Source: Xylaria sp. FL1777
Lineage: Eukaryota; Ascomycota; Sordariomycetes; Xylariales; Xylariaceae
DNA: 64,000 nucleotides
Assembly: GCA_022578965.1 (NCBI GenBank)
Contig: MU400543.1
Location: 62,001 to 126,000, forward strand
Direction: 5' to 3'
Part shown: piece after piece, positions 46,792-56,845 of the stretch
Position numbering within the stretch: position 1 is the first letter of the stretch
Layout of the letters: every line of letters begins with the position of its first letter
The notes under the pieces: model-generated
Databases searched by the model: none
What the model was told of the DNA's origin: nothing
What the model saw: only the letters and a program-made list of their open reading frames with translations
Program-made: the position numbers and the translations under genes

Positions 46792-47065
46792 CTTCGAGTA
46801 TTGTAGTGGCTTAGTAATGAGCCTATATGACCGTGCTCAACGAATCTTTAGGAGCTGCGACGTCTGGGTCTGCTAGATGTTGGTAGCTTGTTGAGAGGCA
46901 CAGAATTACAGATAATTATCAATACTGCGATCAATGACACTTGTATTTTAGCTTAATACTGAAAGAGTGTGATGAATCTAAGTACTATCCATGCCTGACC
47001 TATTAGACCTTACGAACTCCAAGTTTACCCCTTCTATAATTTATCTCTGAGCATCATAAACGCTT

Positions 47066-47284
47066 TTATAACGATTCCCCAAAAGCCTTCCGGCGATCAA
47101 CCTGTACATCTGCAAAGTTTTGAGGCTCGAGCACCGCGTTGATGTCCAACGGTGCTCGTCGCGTATATGCGCTAAGTAGTGCCGTTCCTGTTGCTACCTG
47201 GGCGGAACTGCGAATGACTGGAATGATGCTAGCGCCGCCGAGGGACAGGATAGATGTAGTAAGAAAGAGGCTTGTAATCTGCAT
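47066..47284 (-). CDS. Small secreted peptide precursor (candidate)
   Basis: A 72-residue ORF starts at ATG 47284. The first 20 or so residues (MQITSLFLTTSILSLGGAS) form a plausible signal peptide. Two dibasic sites follow: YTRR-APLD near residue 43 and VDRR-KAFG near residue 64, so Kex2-type cleavage could release a peptide of about 20 residues. There are no cysteines after the signal. It has no recognised family. Its size and isolation make a chance ORF possible, but the signal-peptide organisation is better than random. Confidence 0.45.
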   Translation of the reverse strand: MQITSLFLTTSILSLGGASIIPVIRSSAQVATGTALLSAYTRRAPLDINAVLEPQNFADVQVDRRKAFGESL

Positions 47285-49143
47285 CTTATTCTCCTTTTCT
47301 GTCTAAAGCTTACGTGACAACGTATTTGGGCCTTTTCGGCGTATGGTATTCCGTCGTGTTTAGAGAGTCCTGCTCTTCTCGGTTTTAATGTATCAGTAAT
47401 GATTATATATGTCGAACATGTATTGAGTGAAGGACTTGAAGGTTAAGAGAGAAGCTGAATGAAACATGCGAGATTCGGTTAGGAAAGGTTAGAAGATGAA
47501 TGTAGATCCGATAAAATTAGTAACTTGACTAGAAAAGTAGAGTCGTGAACCCGCGCGAGAGAAGATAAAGCTTAAATATTTCCTTGTGTCCTTCATAGAG
47601 AGGCGCTACAGTAGGGCAACTTAGAGACGTAGCCATAGGTATTGTACCTGCTTCAAAGCCTACTCTTGAAAGCATATTCTTTTAAGTCCTCAAAGCTATA
47701 TGCTCTTTATTGATGTGTAACATGGCACCCAAGGGCGCCTTTGTTTTCAATTTCTTGAAGTCGGAGAGTCCGCACGATATACGAGCAACATTAGGATCAT
47801 CGACTTGTGGCTGTATCTAAGGTCCTAGTCTAGTGGCTTTATTAGGGTCATCTTTGTCTACTGAGTCAACAATGGAATGCGTGCTGAAAGCCGTGAGTCA
47901 GATACACTGCGCCAGTTCATACTTACATCGGCTCTCAGAGGCAGAGTATTACAGTGCAACGTCTAATTACCCAGGGTGAAGGTATACTGTTACTGATATT
48001 ATTACCATCTTTGAATGATTCCTAACAAGGCTACCAAACATGAAAGGCCCCTCAAACTTGTGGGATTCCCAGGATGACAACCATCGGTACCGGTTATGAA
48101 AGATGTTGTTGCGCGAGATTCCTAAACTGCCTCAATACCTCACCTTTAGCAATTGTAGTCTATATACCTTTTCTGATAAATTTAGTATACAATGAAGAAC
48201 TTTGAGAACCGATACGGTTGCCCACCTCTGATAGCAGGGTTGCAAAATGCGAAAAGAAAAGGAGCGCCAGTTTGTGGTTGGGTCTATCCAGCAGAGTGTA
48301 GATCTAGAAGCATCCACAATGACTGTGTCGGGGACCTTACAGGGTTTCTTAACAATTCTGCGCGGCGAAAAGGCGCCCGTTGATAGAAATGCTCAATGTC
48401 GAAATAACGCTAAAAGTCCTGTTAAAGAACTGGTAGCAAATCAACTCGATAGATAGCTAGTTGCACTAGGAACTCTAATGCTTTGAATGTGGAAAGAAGC
48501 AGCAATTTCTACTACACGTTGAGATCGCGAGAGCATCATGAAACAGAGCACGACACGTTCATAGTCTCAAACCGCGTTAATTACCATCTACTCAGGGGCG
48601 TATATCCCTTAGATGTGCTTCACCATAATAAAAGTCTGCAAGACATTCAAACGATCCCAGATCGTAATGCCATGCTCTCCTTTCTGATGTCTAAGATCCG
48701 ACCTTGCTAATACTATTGACCCTCGTGGGCTGGAACTTGCCTGCCTAGAGCTGGATTGCCAAATGTGAAGTACGACGGCTATCAAGTCTTCAGGGGGTTG
48801 ACTGAGACATGATTTAGATCCTGCAAAGGGTGCACCACGTGGTGGCTGATGAGGAATTTCCAGCCATTATATTCGTAGCCGCGTTCCCGGGAGAGGATAC
48901 TATGTTGAGATCAATTCCTTCGTTTGCCAACCCCTCCCTATTAATTCGTTAGGCTTATTGCGCAGGGATATAAGAGTCCGCGTGAGAATGGATCTGAGAA
49001 CAAGATCTTCATACCTAAGATAACAACATCACTAACAATAGAAAAGTCATTTCCTCGATCAAAAGCATATTTCACTCGGCATTCTATCATTTTCAAGAAT
49101 CATTGCATTCTCCTTAGAACAAAGCTCACACAGAACCTCTACA
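47285..49143. other. 1.9 kb region without a supportable gene
   Basis: Several short ORFs (for example 48192-48383, 48247-48456 and 48483-48710) overlap in different frames and have no recognisable features. The stretch directly before 49144 has a leader-like CA-rich sequence and a TATA-like ATATAAGAG near 48968, about 175 bp upstream of the next start. Confidence 0.5.
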
Positions 49144-49944
49144 ATGCGTCCCAGTTCATTCTTCGGCATTCTTGCGGCTACAGTCTCCTCGTTGCCAATA
49201 CCGGAGTTCAACGATCATCTAGCACAAAAAACCCCAGATACGACCTTCCGGAGTGTTGGCAACCTCCTCGGGGGTCTTCTTGGAGGCCAACCCCTCCTCG
49301 GCGGCAACCTCCTCGGCGGCATTCTTGGAGGCCAACCCCTCCTTGGCGGCAACCTCCTTGGCGGCATTCTTGGAGGCCAAAACCTTCTTGGTGGCATTCT
49401 TGGAGGCCAAAACCTCCTCGGCAGCATTCTTGGACCAAACCTCCTCGGGGGTCTTCTTGGGGGCCAGGGCCTCCTTGGGAGTATTCTAGGAGGCCAGGAC
49501 CCCTGCCTCTTGGATACCACATTCTGTGTGAGCAATTGTGCGGCAAATTGCTTAAGACAACCCAAGACTGTGAGTATTACCGATGAACTGTTTGTCTCGC
49601 ACCATTCAGATCTGTTTCCTAGTAGTGTCGCATATTCCTATATTTTCCATACCGCTCACGTAGAAGCGACGTTACTGACTGTTACCTTTCAAGTGCCAGA
49701 GCTGTCTATCTTCTTGCAGTAAGTCCTCTCTACTATATTTTCTGGGGATAAGCACGAGATCTGTTTCTAACATGAGCCCTTAGCTACGGGGGATACTTGC
49801 AGTGCTGACAACAAGGAGAGTTACTACGACGATGAAGGCAAGCAGGAATTTGGCGATGACGACGTAGATGTAGCTGCTGCAAGCAGGTCTACCAAGGTTT
49901 CCATGAAATCGGAAAACCAGTCGAATCCAGATCTGCCGAAATGA
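49144..49944 (+). CDS. Repeat-rich, cysteine-containing secreted protein
   Basis: I model exons 49144-49569, 49694-49718 and 49784-49944, with introns of 124 bp (GTGAGT...TCAAG) and 65 bp (GTAAGT...CTTAG, branch CTAAC), giving 203 residues. A short hydrophobic start (MRPSSFFGILAATVSSLPIP) serves as signal peptide. Residues 38-118 are Gly/Leu repeats of the type GG-NLLGGILGG-QPLL. A Cys-rich segment spans the splice sites: DPC-LLDTTFC-VSNC-AANC-LRQPKT, then CQSC-LSSC from the 25 bp exon, then TTGDTC. The tail is acidic (YYDDEGKQEFGDDDVDV). Eight cysteines and a signal peptide suggest an extracellular or cell-wall role. The exon model was chosen because it alone keeps both the Cys spacing and the acidic tail open. 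Confidence 0.7.
49253..49502 (+). repeat. Coding minisatellite encoding NLLGGILGG repeats
   Basis: Units of 24-48 bp built from GGCAACCTCCT, CGGCGGCATTCTTGGAGGCC and AAC/CAA variants repeat about seven times in tandem inside the secreted protein gene. The repeats are near identical at DNA level (several exact 20 bp blocks), so unequal exchange should change copy number. Confidence 0.85.
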
Positions 49945-50244
49945 GGACATCGTAACCAGAAGTGAGGACAGGTGGATGTGTTATGATTATACTGCATAAT
50001 GGGATGGCGCATTGTTTTTTGTTCGTATATTGCTGCATAGGAAAACAGGCCAGGACTTTTAGATAGAGGAGGAACTAGTCCTAGTAATGATACCACCATT
50101 CTATACCTAACCATTCAAGTTTGGTATTGTACTATTGTGCTGATTATGTTAATGGCCATACCTAGTATGGCAGGTCAGTTAGAGACATTGTACTTACAGA
50201 GAAAACATTTATTGGTACCTACTAAGTAGGTACGGAGTATTGTC

Positions 50245-50263
50245 AAAAAAAAAAAAAAAAAAA
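50245..50263 (+). repeat. A19 homopolymer
   Basis: A run of 19 adenines lies in intergenic DNA between the secreted protein gene and the exonuclease gene, in a segment rich in TAGGTAC motifs. It may vary in length or mark an assembly uncertainty. Confidence 0.9.
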
Positions 50264-50654
50264 GGCAATATTTGCTGCCATTATCTATGTACCCAGCTAG
50301 GTACCTACACTAATGCCACTAGGTACTTACCAGCAGTACCGGTAGGTTGGTAGCTGCCTGTAAAGATCCAGCCCCACAAAATCCTGGGTATAAATAAACG
50401 CTTCCACCCCCGATATTTCCAATCCTTTTCTCTTTTCTTTCCTCATCCCAGTGCACGGGCTTTACGCGTCACCATGAGGAGCAATCCGAGTGCGCGTTTT
50501 TGCTAGTTGAAAACTATACTATGACCACTCCTATCTGGCTTCAGCCGGATAGGGAATTTTTGTAATCCGAACATGAGTATCATCCTCATCTCGTCTTTTC
50601 ATTGCTATCTATCCCGTGTGGATGGAGGTGAAGAAGAGAGCCTCCTCCGTCTAG

Positions 50655-51029
50655 GTGATGAGTACCGGGTGTAGCGTAAGAGAGCGACAATTTTGGACAA
50701 CCACGGCGATACACCCTGGCACCGTTTTGCTGAAGAATTTACGACGAGAGCAGAGCATGTCTGAGTTGGATACTCTCAGCTTACAAAATTTGGGCAGCTA
50801 TCTCGTTAGTAGAAGACTAGCAGCAAAGCGCGAGAAGACAATTAACCTATGGGTTCCTGACGTCTCGACTGACTTCGTGTGGCATCCTCGATCTAACACT
50901 TTCAAGGAAGACAGCACCGAATTCGACAGTTCAGTTAGAGCCTTTGCTTCCCGTCCTGGTCCACCGCCATCGCCCTTTGCCCGTCACACTCGAATGAGAA
51001 GAGAGAAATCGCCAACACGCCTTCTCTAA
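50655..51029 (+). CDS. Hypothetical ORF, doubtful
   Basis: A 124-codon ORF with an ATG start. The middle (LGSYLVSRRLAAKREKTINL, DVSTDFVWHPRSN) reads like protein rather than noise, and the C-terminus is basic and Pro-rich. No domain, signal or splice structure is visible, and it lies in a 1.4 kb gap between better genes. It may be chance or a fragment. Confidence 0.25.
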   Translation: MMSTGCSVRERQFWTTTAIHPGTVLLKNLRREQSMSELDTLSLQNLGSYLVSRRLAAKREKTINLWVPDVSTDFVWHPRSNTFKEDSTEFDSSVRAFASRPGPPPSPFARHTRMRREKSPTRLL

Positions 51030-51371
51030 GCTCCCCGGACGCTCGATCGGCACGACACATGCGACTTTCACTTCGCGGGTGACACCGCCACGGCAATGCA
51101 ATATGGTATCTCAGAGAGACATCAATATTCCGACGCGGACCCACGAATCACGTTAAAGCTGTAAAGTCAACGACTGCACGACTATCATCGGTGGGAACGA
51201 AGTGATGGCGATGCGGTGGGATACCCTACGCAATGCCACAGCAATGGTATCTAAATGTAGCTTGTATTTGAACAAGTAAAAATAAATATCGCAAAAACAC
51301 TTCATAACATTGTTGTTGAGTATCATTCCTAACGTCTAATCCTCATCCGGTCTCGACCCTTTCCCTCCATT

Positions 51372-53546
51372 TTACCTCGACGAGCCGGCATGGGAAACAA
51401 GCCCAGGGCTCCGCATCCATTTCTCAAATGTCTGCCAGATGTCCATCTTCACGATTTCGCAGGCCTTCATAAGCCGCTGTATGCCTGGAACACGGCGAAA
51501 CTCTTCGACCGTCTGTGGCAAGGTCGTGATCAAGTGGTGGAGCGTGTCCTCAGACACTAAAGGCTCGGTTGGCTTAGGGTGCATCGCCCAGACGACGCTC
51601 TTCACATATGCCTGCATTTTATTATGCAGAACGGTTTTCTCCCGATTGAAATGCTCGGGTTGCTTTAGGAGGTGCAGCTTGGAGTTCGTTACAGCTGGGA
51701 CGGGTGTGGTTATTGACGTTGGTATTAGCACGGGTGCTGGTACAACTCGCGGCTTCAGATCAACATGGGTAATTGATACAAGCCCGGTTGCTGATTCTAC
51801 ATTAACACGGGATAGAGCCGTTGGCGTTTGTATTGCCCTTTGGGATGGACTTTGTTGCTGGGCCCCATGATGGGATTGTACAGTGAAATCTCGTTTGCGT
51901 TTAAGCGCTGCCAACGAGGGTGGTTGCATCGGTGGTTCAAATGCCGCATCGTCGGCTTCGGAATCGTCCTGTTCTTCGGATTGAAGTGGTACTGGGGTTT
52001 TATCCGCGAGACTTGTCTCGCCGAACCAAAATGACACACCAGTGCTTAAGACAGCCGGGAGCTTATCGGATGCCATCAAGATTTCCTTCGAGCGGCCCAC
52101 ACTGACAATTTTTCTGCGCTTTAGGTCTGGATCTTTTAACTCTATAGGAAAACCTGCGTGTTCAGCCTGATTGTCGACTTGTTCTTTGTTGTTGTCGCCG
52201 TCTTGCTTCTGTTCCTTTTCGAAATCTGCAATAATTTCCAGCCAGGACGGCCCATATTGTGACGCCTTGTGCTTACCAACGCCGGGCACGAGGAGTAGCT
52301 CATCCTTGTTTGAAGGGCGCCGCATTGCCAGGGCCTGTAAAACCGTGTTGTGGGCGATGATAAACGCAGGTATGCCTTGCGATACTGCCAATTCCTGGCG
52401 GTGGGACGCCAATCGACTACATAGAGCCCAACACGAACTGTCCATCGATATTTTGCCGCTATTTTTTCCTGCTACTTTTGCGTCTGTCTGTGATTTGTCG
52501 TCTCTTGCGCGTACCCGGTTTCGACTACGTTTTGACTTATCATTCTTCGATGTTGGTTCTATATTGGCTTCTTGAGACGTGCCTGCTTCTTCAGAAGTGC
52601 TGGTTTCTCCCTTATTACTGTCCCCGATGCTGAGTCGTCCTTTGATTGCTTCTGTGCCTTCCTCTACATCCTTTCTAACCTTGAAGAATTTATCTACAGT
52701 AGTGATTCGTACCTCGCCATCTTCAGTTACTGACTCGAGCTGGATCGTCGTTGATCTGGACGTAGTAAGAGGGAGGTACGCCTCCGCAAATACTGGAAGA
52801 GGTGGTGCGGGATCCATGGCCAAGCGCTTCGCGTTCATGCAATGGAATAGCATAAAGCCAGCATATGCGTCCGTCGCCGCATACTCAGTCTGACTAGGAT
52901 TCAAGGGCCGGCTCCAGTCACTTGTCCTGACATTCCCTTTCCACAAAGGCAGACCAAGATGTCGCTCTACCTGCATTGATAGTGAGCGTAATTTAGTTGT
53001 AACCTGTTGAGGGTTGCTGGCACCGTATGTGATAAGATTGTGGAGGTGACTGAGCTCGAATGCACCCTTCGGTTCAAGGTTAAAATGGGCTCTCAGCCGC
53101 TTGAAATCGGCGCTCAGAACGGCAACACCAGCCTTGATGACCTTTGAAGACTCAATAATCTCCTTTAAAGTAGGTGCGATAAGGTCATCCGTAGTCTCAC
53201 CCTCGTGAAGCGCAATGTGGAATAGAGCGACTTTCCGTTCGCTCGCTAGCTGTATGAGAGCGACTTTATCCTGTAGTCTCGGTCGTTTATCAGCATCCCA
53301 AGGCCATTCCATGTCAAAGCCTAGCACAGGCTCATCTATAAATTGTCGCGCGATAGTCTCGGACTGCGACTTGGTCCTGCTGTACAAGACTTGAACAGGT
53401 TGACCTTGGGGGCCGCGGTAATAATAGTGACGCCACCATCGACGAGGAGTCGTTTCACCCTGCGGCGGTTTCAAAGCAAATGCCAATGGCCATTGAGACT
53501 GATCCCGATCGAAAACAACGGCCGGCCGCGCGTTGTCTTCTGCCAT
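51372..53546 (-). CDS. DEDDy 3'-5' exonuclease with HRDC domain
   Basis: This single exon encodes 724 residues. The exonuclease domain spans about 50-235: motif I VLGFDMEWPW (Asp, Glu), motif II AGVAVLSADFKRL (Asp) and motif III TEYAATDAYAGFMLF (Tyr and Asp), so all DEDDy metal ligands are present. The FDMEW form resembles WRN/RNase D-like nucleases more than Rrp6. After a Ser/Thr/Lys-rich linker an HRDC-like helical domain lies at about 365-440 (SRLASHRQELAVSQGIPAFI, RPSNKDELLLVPGVG). The C-terminal 200 residues have low complexity and then a second helical segment (FRRVPGIQRLMKACEIVKMD). There is no helicase domain and no PMC2NT domain. It probably trims nucleic acid 3' ends in the nucleus; whether RNA or DNA is unknown. 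Confidence 0.88.
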   Translation of the reverse strand: MAEDNARPAVVFDRDQSQWPLAFALKPPQGETTPRRWWRHYYYRGPQGQPVQVLYSRTKSQSETIARQFIDEPVLGFDMEWPWDADKRPRLQDKVALIQLASERKVALFHIALHEGETTDDLIAPTLKEIIESSKVIKAGVAVLSADFKRLRAHFNLEPKGAFELSHLHNLITYGASNPQQVTTKLRSLSMQVERHLGLPLWKGNVRTSDWSRPLNPSQTEYAATDAYAGFMLFHCMNAKRLAMDPAPPLPVFAEAYLPLTTSRSTTIQLESVTEDGEVRITTVDKFFKVRKDVEEGTEAIKGRLSIGDSNKGETSTSEEAGTSQEANIEPTSKNDKSKRSRNRVRARDDKSQTDAKVAGKNSGKISMDSSCWALCSRLASHRQELAVSQGIPAFIIAHNTVLQALAMRRPSNKDELLLVPGVGKHKASQYGPSWLEIIADFEKEQKQDGDNNKEQVDNQAEHAGFPIELKDPDLKRRKIVSVGRSKEILMASDKLPAVLSTGVSFWFGETSLADKTPVPLQSEEQDDSEADDAAFEPPMQPPSLAALKRKRDFTVQSHHGAQQQSPSQRAIQTPTALSRVNVESATGLVSITHVDLKPRVVPAPVLIPTSITTPVPAVTNSKLHLLKQPEHFNREKTVLHNKMQAYVKSVVWAMHPKPTEPLVSEDTLHHLITTLPQTVEEFRRVPGIQRLMKACEIVKMDIWQTFEKWMRSPGLVSHAGSSR

Positions 53547-54342
53547 TTTACTGTGACCTCTGACCTGACATTAGACTCGGAAACTTAGGAGGGATAAAAA
53601 GCTATCGAAGCTATCGAATATTGAGTAACTAGGCGTGCTAGCAATAGAGATGGCATGAACGGCGAAGGAAGAGTAACACTGTAACATAATGGCTGCCGAT
53701 GATACTGATCTCATTTCGCTTCAGCTGGTATATTCTATATGCAGAGTGCCCAACCTATCTAGGTAGTTAAGGCTGTACATTAGCGTGCTCCGCCACGTAG
53801 ATAACCTGCCTATTTTCATCTACATGTAGCAACACATCAGTACCAGGAATCTCCAAAGGTATCATCTCGCCTTCGAGTTCCTGCCCTGTTTAACAATATA
53901 TTATTACTGAAGTAACTCTCTTAAGCGATTGTTAATCTTACTGCTATCTAATTTATTGTGTATTTCCGATTAAGTGTTGTCGATCCAACAAGGGTAGGCG
54001 AGATAAGCTGAACTATTGCATCTCCGCCCTGTTTGGGCGTTGGTATGCGCAGGGAATTCATCAACGGCTGGCACACAATGCTTCAAGCTTCACCGCAGGC
54101 CTCACAAAGTTAGCCGACCTAATACCATCTCACAGTGCTACATATATAAAGGAATACTAATTTGAACCACCATCGCTTAGCCACAGAGATGTAAATGATG
54201 GGCTAAGGTGTCTTCGGAAAGAAATCCAAAGTTCTGTTAGTAATGATGCTAATAGCCCTTCATAGTTAGGGCCTCAATGGTTACTGTCTAGTTTCTTCTC
54301 GGGCTTAGTGAGAGAGTTCAAAGACATACTATTACACGCAAG

Positions 54343-55584
54343 ATGGAATCCTCAACTCCGTTATTTTCGCCCCAGCGTTGCGCAGAGCTACATAGTCGGC
54401 TGCTGGCCAAAGCCATTGAGCACGACCCGGAGGTGTATACCGAGCGGACCCTCGCCACACGCTTCTTGCAAACATCTCCAGAATTCGCCGAGCTCCCATC
54501 AATCGAAGAAATACCGCTGTACCAATTTCTCCGGTTGGCTGACAACACACCGGCCGCGGCGAATGGACGCCTGGCTTTGTTGACTCCTCTCATGTATCAA
54601 CCTGACCCGACCGCATTCTGGAGCGAGCGCGTCGACGAGCCGTCCTTCATTCTGCTATACGGTCAGAACAACGGTGATTCTCGCCTAGATGGTGGCATAT
54701 ACCTGGACATTCAATCATACCGCGCAGTCTGGTACGGAGGTGATTCCCTTCGTTTCCCACCTGCAGACCAGTGGTTACCACTTGACGTGATATTACAGAA
54801 GGCACTGGACGCCTGGGCAACGGGTAAATTCTACTTCAACACAGTGACAGCCAGCATTGAGACCAAAACTTGGACGCAATACGACCTGGAGCAATCGATC
54901 GCCGCTTGGAATCGTCTTCTTTCGAGCATTGAAGCCCGCATGCCAGCGGAAGCAAAAGAAACTCGAACCAGCCCACGCAATCGGCTGGAGCCGCTCAGTC
55001 CAGAATCCCTGACAGCTTTCAAGTTGAGTACGTTTGCAGCCAAGTTTCTAACCACGGCGACTCGGCCTGATTTCTTGTTCGTTGCCCCTGGAACCAGGGC
55101 TTTTACGCCCTCCCTGGTAGCAACTATCTACGGTGCCGAAGCATCAAACTCATCGCGCCAGACGCATTGGCTTGGGGAAACCGAGGACTGGCCAACCCTG
55201 GTTTTGCCTGGGTTAGAACCTGTGCCCCACGATATTAGACATGACGCAAATCCACTCGTAAATTGCTTCGATGAGGCTTGGGGATTCGGTAAATTCACGG
55301 TTAATCGCCAAAGCGGCTTGTACATCATGCCCGAGACCGAAGCCTCTGATCTAATTCGCTACGTTTGCAGTTCGGGACTCTGCACGGGAGGGGAGTTTCG
55401 GCTCCCGTGTCGCTGGGGCCCGCCTAGAGAACCAAAGCTTGCCGAGGTGCTTGCCCACTGGACGACCCTAGTTGAAGATGGGACGTGGATGGTGGATGAA
55501 AATGGCATTTGTACTGAGCACTATTGGTTCACTGCAAATACTTCCGAAGCGAAAGTACCTGCTGAAAAGCCAGGTTGGAAATAA
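54343..55584 (+). CDS. Conserved-looking hypothetical protein, 413 residues
   Basis: A clean single-exon ORF from ATG 54343. It has mixed, globular composition with no signal peptide, no transmembrane helix and no low complexity. Notable segments are FILLYGQNNGDSRLDGGIYL, AVWYGGDSLRFPPADQWLPL, DVILQKALDAWATGKFY and a C-terminal RWGPPREPKLAEVLAHWTTL. A 'W-x-x-L-x-x-I' helical region precedes a second half with RPDFLFVAPGTRAF. I do not recognise the family. Codon use and length make it a real gene rather than chance. Confidence 0.7.
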   Translation: MESSTPLFSPQRCAELHSRLLAKAIEHDPEVYTERTLATRFLQTSPEFAELPSIEEIPLYQFLRLADNTPAAANGRLALLTPLMYQPDPTAFWSERVDEPSFILLYGQNNGDSRLDGGIYLDIQSYRAVWYGGDSLRFPPADQWLPLDVILQKALDAWATGKFYFNTVTASIETKTWTQYDLEQSIAAWNRLLSSIEARMPAEAKETRTSPRNRLEPLSPESLTAFKLSTFAAKFLTTATRPDFLFVAPGTRAFTPSLVATIYGAEASNSSRQTHWLGETEDWPTLVLPGLEPVPHDIRHDANPLVNCFDEAWGFGKFTVNRQSGLYIMPETEASDLIRYVCSSGLCTGGEFRLPCRWGPPREPKLAEVLAHWTTLVEDGTWMVDENGICTEHYWFTANTSEAKVPAEKPGWK

Positions 55585-55873
55585 ATATCCGTCATACCTG
55601 GCTATGGATAGTCTTAGACCAGGGACTTTAAGGAAGGTCCTTCACCCTAGCTGATCCCTCGTGCTAACCTTTGGCGTGCGTTTCGCGAGGAAAGCTGGCG
55701 AGTGCGCTAACATTATTGATGTTCAGTCTATAGCCGAGATTAGGCGCATCTTGAACCCCGATAGGTGAGTAATGATAAACCGTCCTGGCCTAGATAATAC
55801 CTTTGCACTTCATATAACTGATAAACAAGAGCCCTAAACGCTGCAGATCCGTGGTGTTAATAGTATATAGAAA

Positions 55874-56413
55874 TCAAATAGGTAGAGCCGTCACTGCTTG
55901 CTCAAGACTAGTCATAGCACTGGGGTCAATACCCAGGGCGTGCCAGTTCAGCACAGCATCGCTATCCCCAGCCCAGCTTGTCTTATTTTTAACCCAATGC
56001 CAAAACTCCATTCCCATAACAAACTCGCCTCCAAGGCCTGGCCAGAGTGCGTCGTAGACCCGCCTGTCTACTTGCACATATTGCGCCTTTACGCCATGAG
56101 CCTGTGCCCATGTCTGCAAAAGTTCCCTGAGCGTAATCTTCTCAACATACGCAAATACAGTTTTGCCGCCGCAAACCCTCTCCTTGTGTATCAACATGGC
56201 CCGAACGAAGATACCGAAATTGGCACGCGTGTCGCCCAGACAATACACTGGTGTATCTTCATTTATACCCTGTAATTGTACATATTGACCTGCGGTGGGC
56301 AGATATACAGGCTTGAGTGTGTCCCATGCCAGGTTGCTCGCGTAAAAGCCAGGCGAAACAAAGTTGGTCACAGCATGCAACCTAGGGTTGCGAGATATGA
56401 TATTCACACTCAA
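55874..56413 (-). pseudogene. NmrA-like family relic (C-terminal part only)
   Basis: The minus-strand frame matches the C-terminal two thirds of NmrA-like NAD(P)-binding regulators: VTNFVSPGFYASNL, GQYVQLQGINEDTPVYCLGD, VEKITLRELLQTWAQAHG, YDALWPGLGGEFVMGMEFWH. The N-terminal Rossmann part with the GxxGxxG loop, about 130-150 residues, is missing. The open frame begins right after a TAA with no ATG before the conserved sequence, and the upstream DNA is AT-rich and decayed. It is best read as a 5'-truncated gene copy. A spliced upstream exon was looked for and not found. Confidence 0.75.
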
Positions 56414-56454
56414 CGCTTAAAAATATATGTTCTAAACATGTGTGTAAAAGAAGC

Positions 56455-56845
56455 TTATTGATTTATTATGCCCACTTCTTCTTATACCTAAATCTTGAAT
56501 ATCTAGTCGGCCGAGACTCGATAGCCTCTGTCTTGAAAGGCCCATTGCTCGTTATAGTGAATCTAACTCTTCCTTAGCCGTTAAGTGTCCTCAGATACCT
56601 ACTAAACTTTATATTTTGCCAACGGTCTCTTCTTAACTATCATTAGTCCTAAGTAGCCCTAATAATGTTCTCTTTCTTGTATTGGAATACCAAACTCTCG
56701 TGATAGCCGCTTGTCTGATAGTACGACTGGGTAGTATCTTCCATCATTGTTATATGTATCCGTTCACTCTATAATATATTTACTATCTCTGAGGTTATCA
56801 ACTACTTTAATTATATGTTTTGGAATTACGTAGAGCCTCGCATTT
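56455..56845 (-). pseudogene. Decayed reading frame next to the NmrA relic
   Basis: On the minus strand one frame gives protein-like stretches (LYVIPKHIIKVVDNLRDSKY, YPVVLSDKRLSREFGIPIQ, LGLMIVKKRPLAKYKV) and then becomes dense in stops. Several stops are TAA or TAG where CAA or CAG fits. The surrounding 56414-57450 interval is strikingly AT-rich. The parent gene was not identified; mutation of a repeat or a transferred fragment is possible. Confidence 0.4.

Noticed and set aside
46706..46876. Unspliced C-terminal extension of the C2H2 regulator
   Set aside because: A strong GTAAGT donor and CTCAG acceptor favour removal, but this was kept as an alternative because no homology decides it.
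49208..49565. Minus-strand ORFs of 112 and 116 codons opposite the Gly/Leu repeats
   Set aside because: They come from the repeat's periodicity, have Pro/Arg or Gly/Gln monotony and lack any signal; the plus frame has a signal peptide and Cys module.
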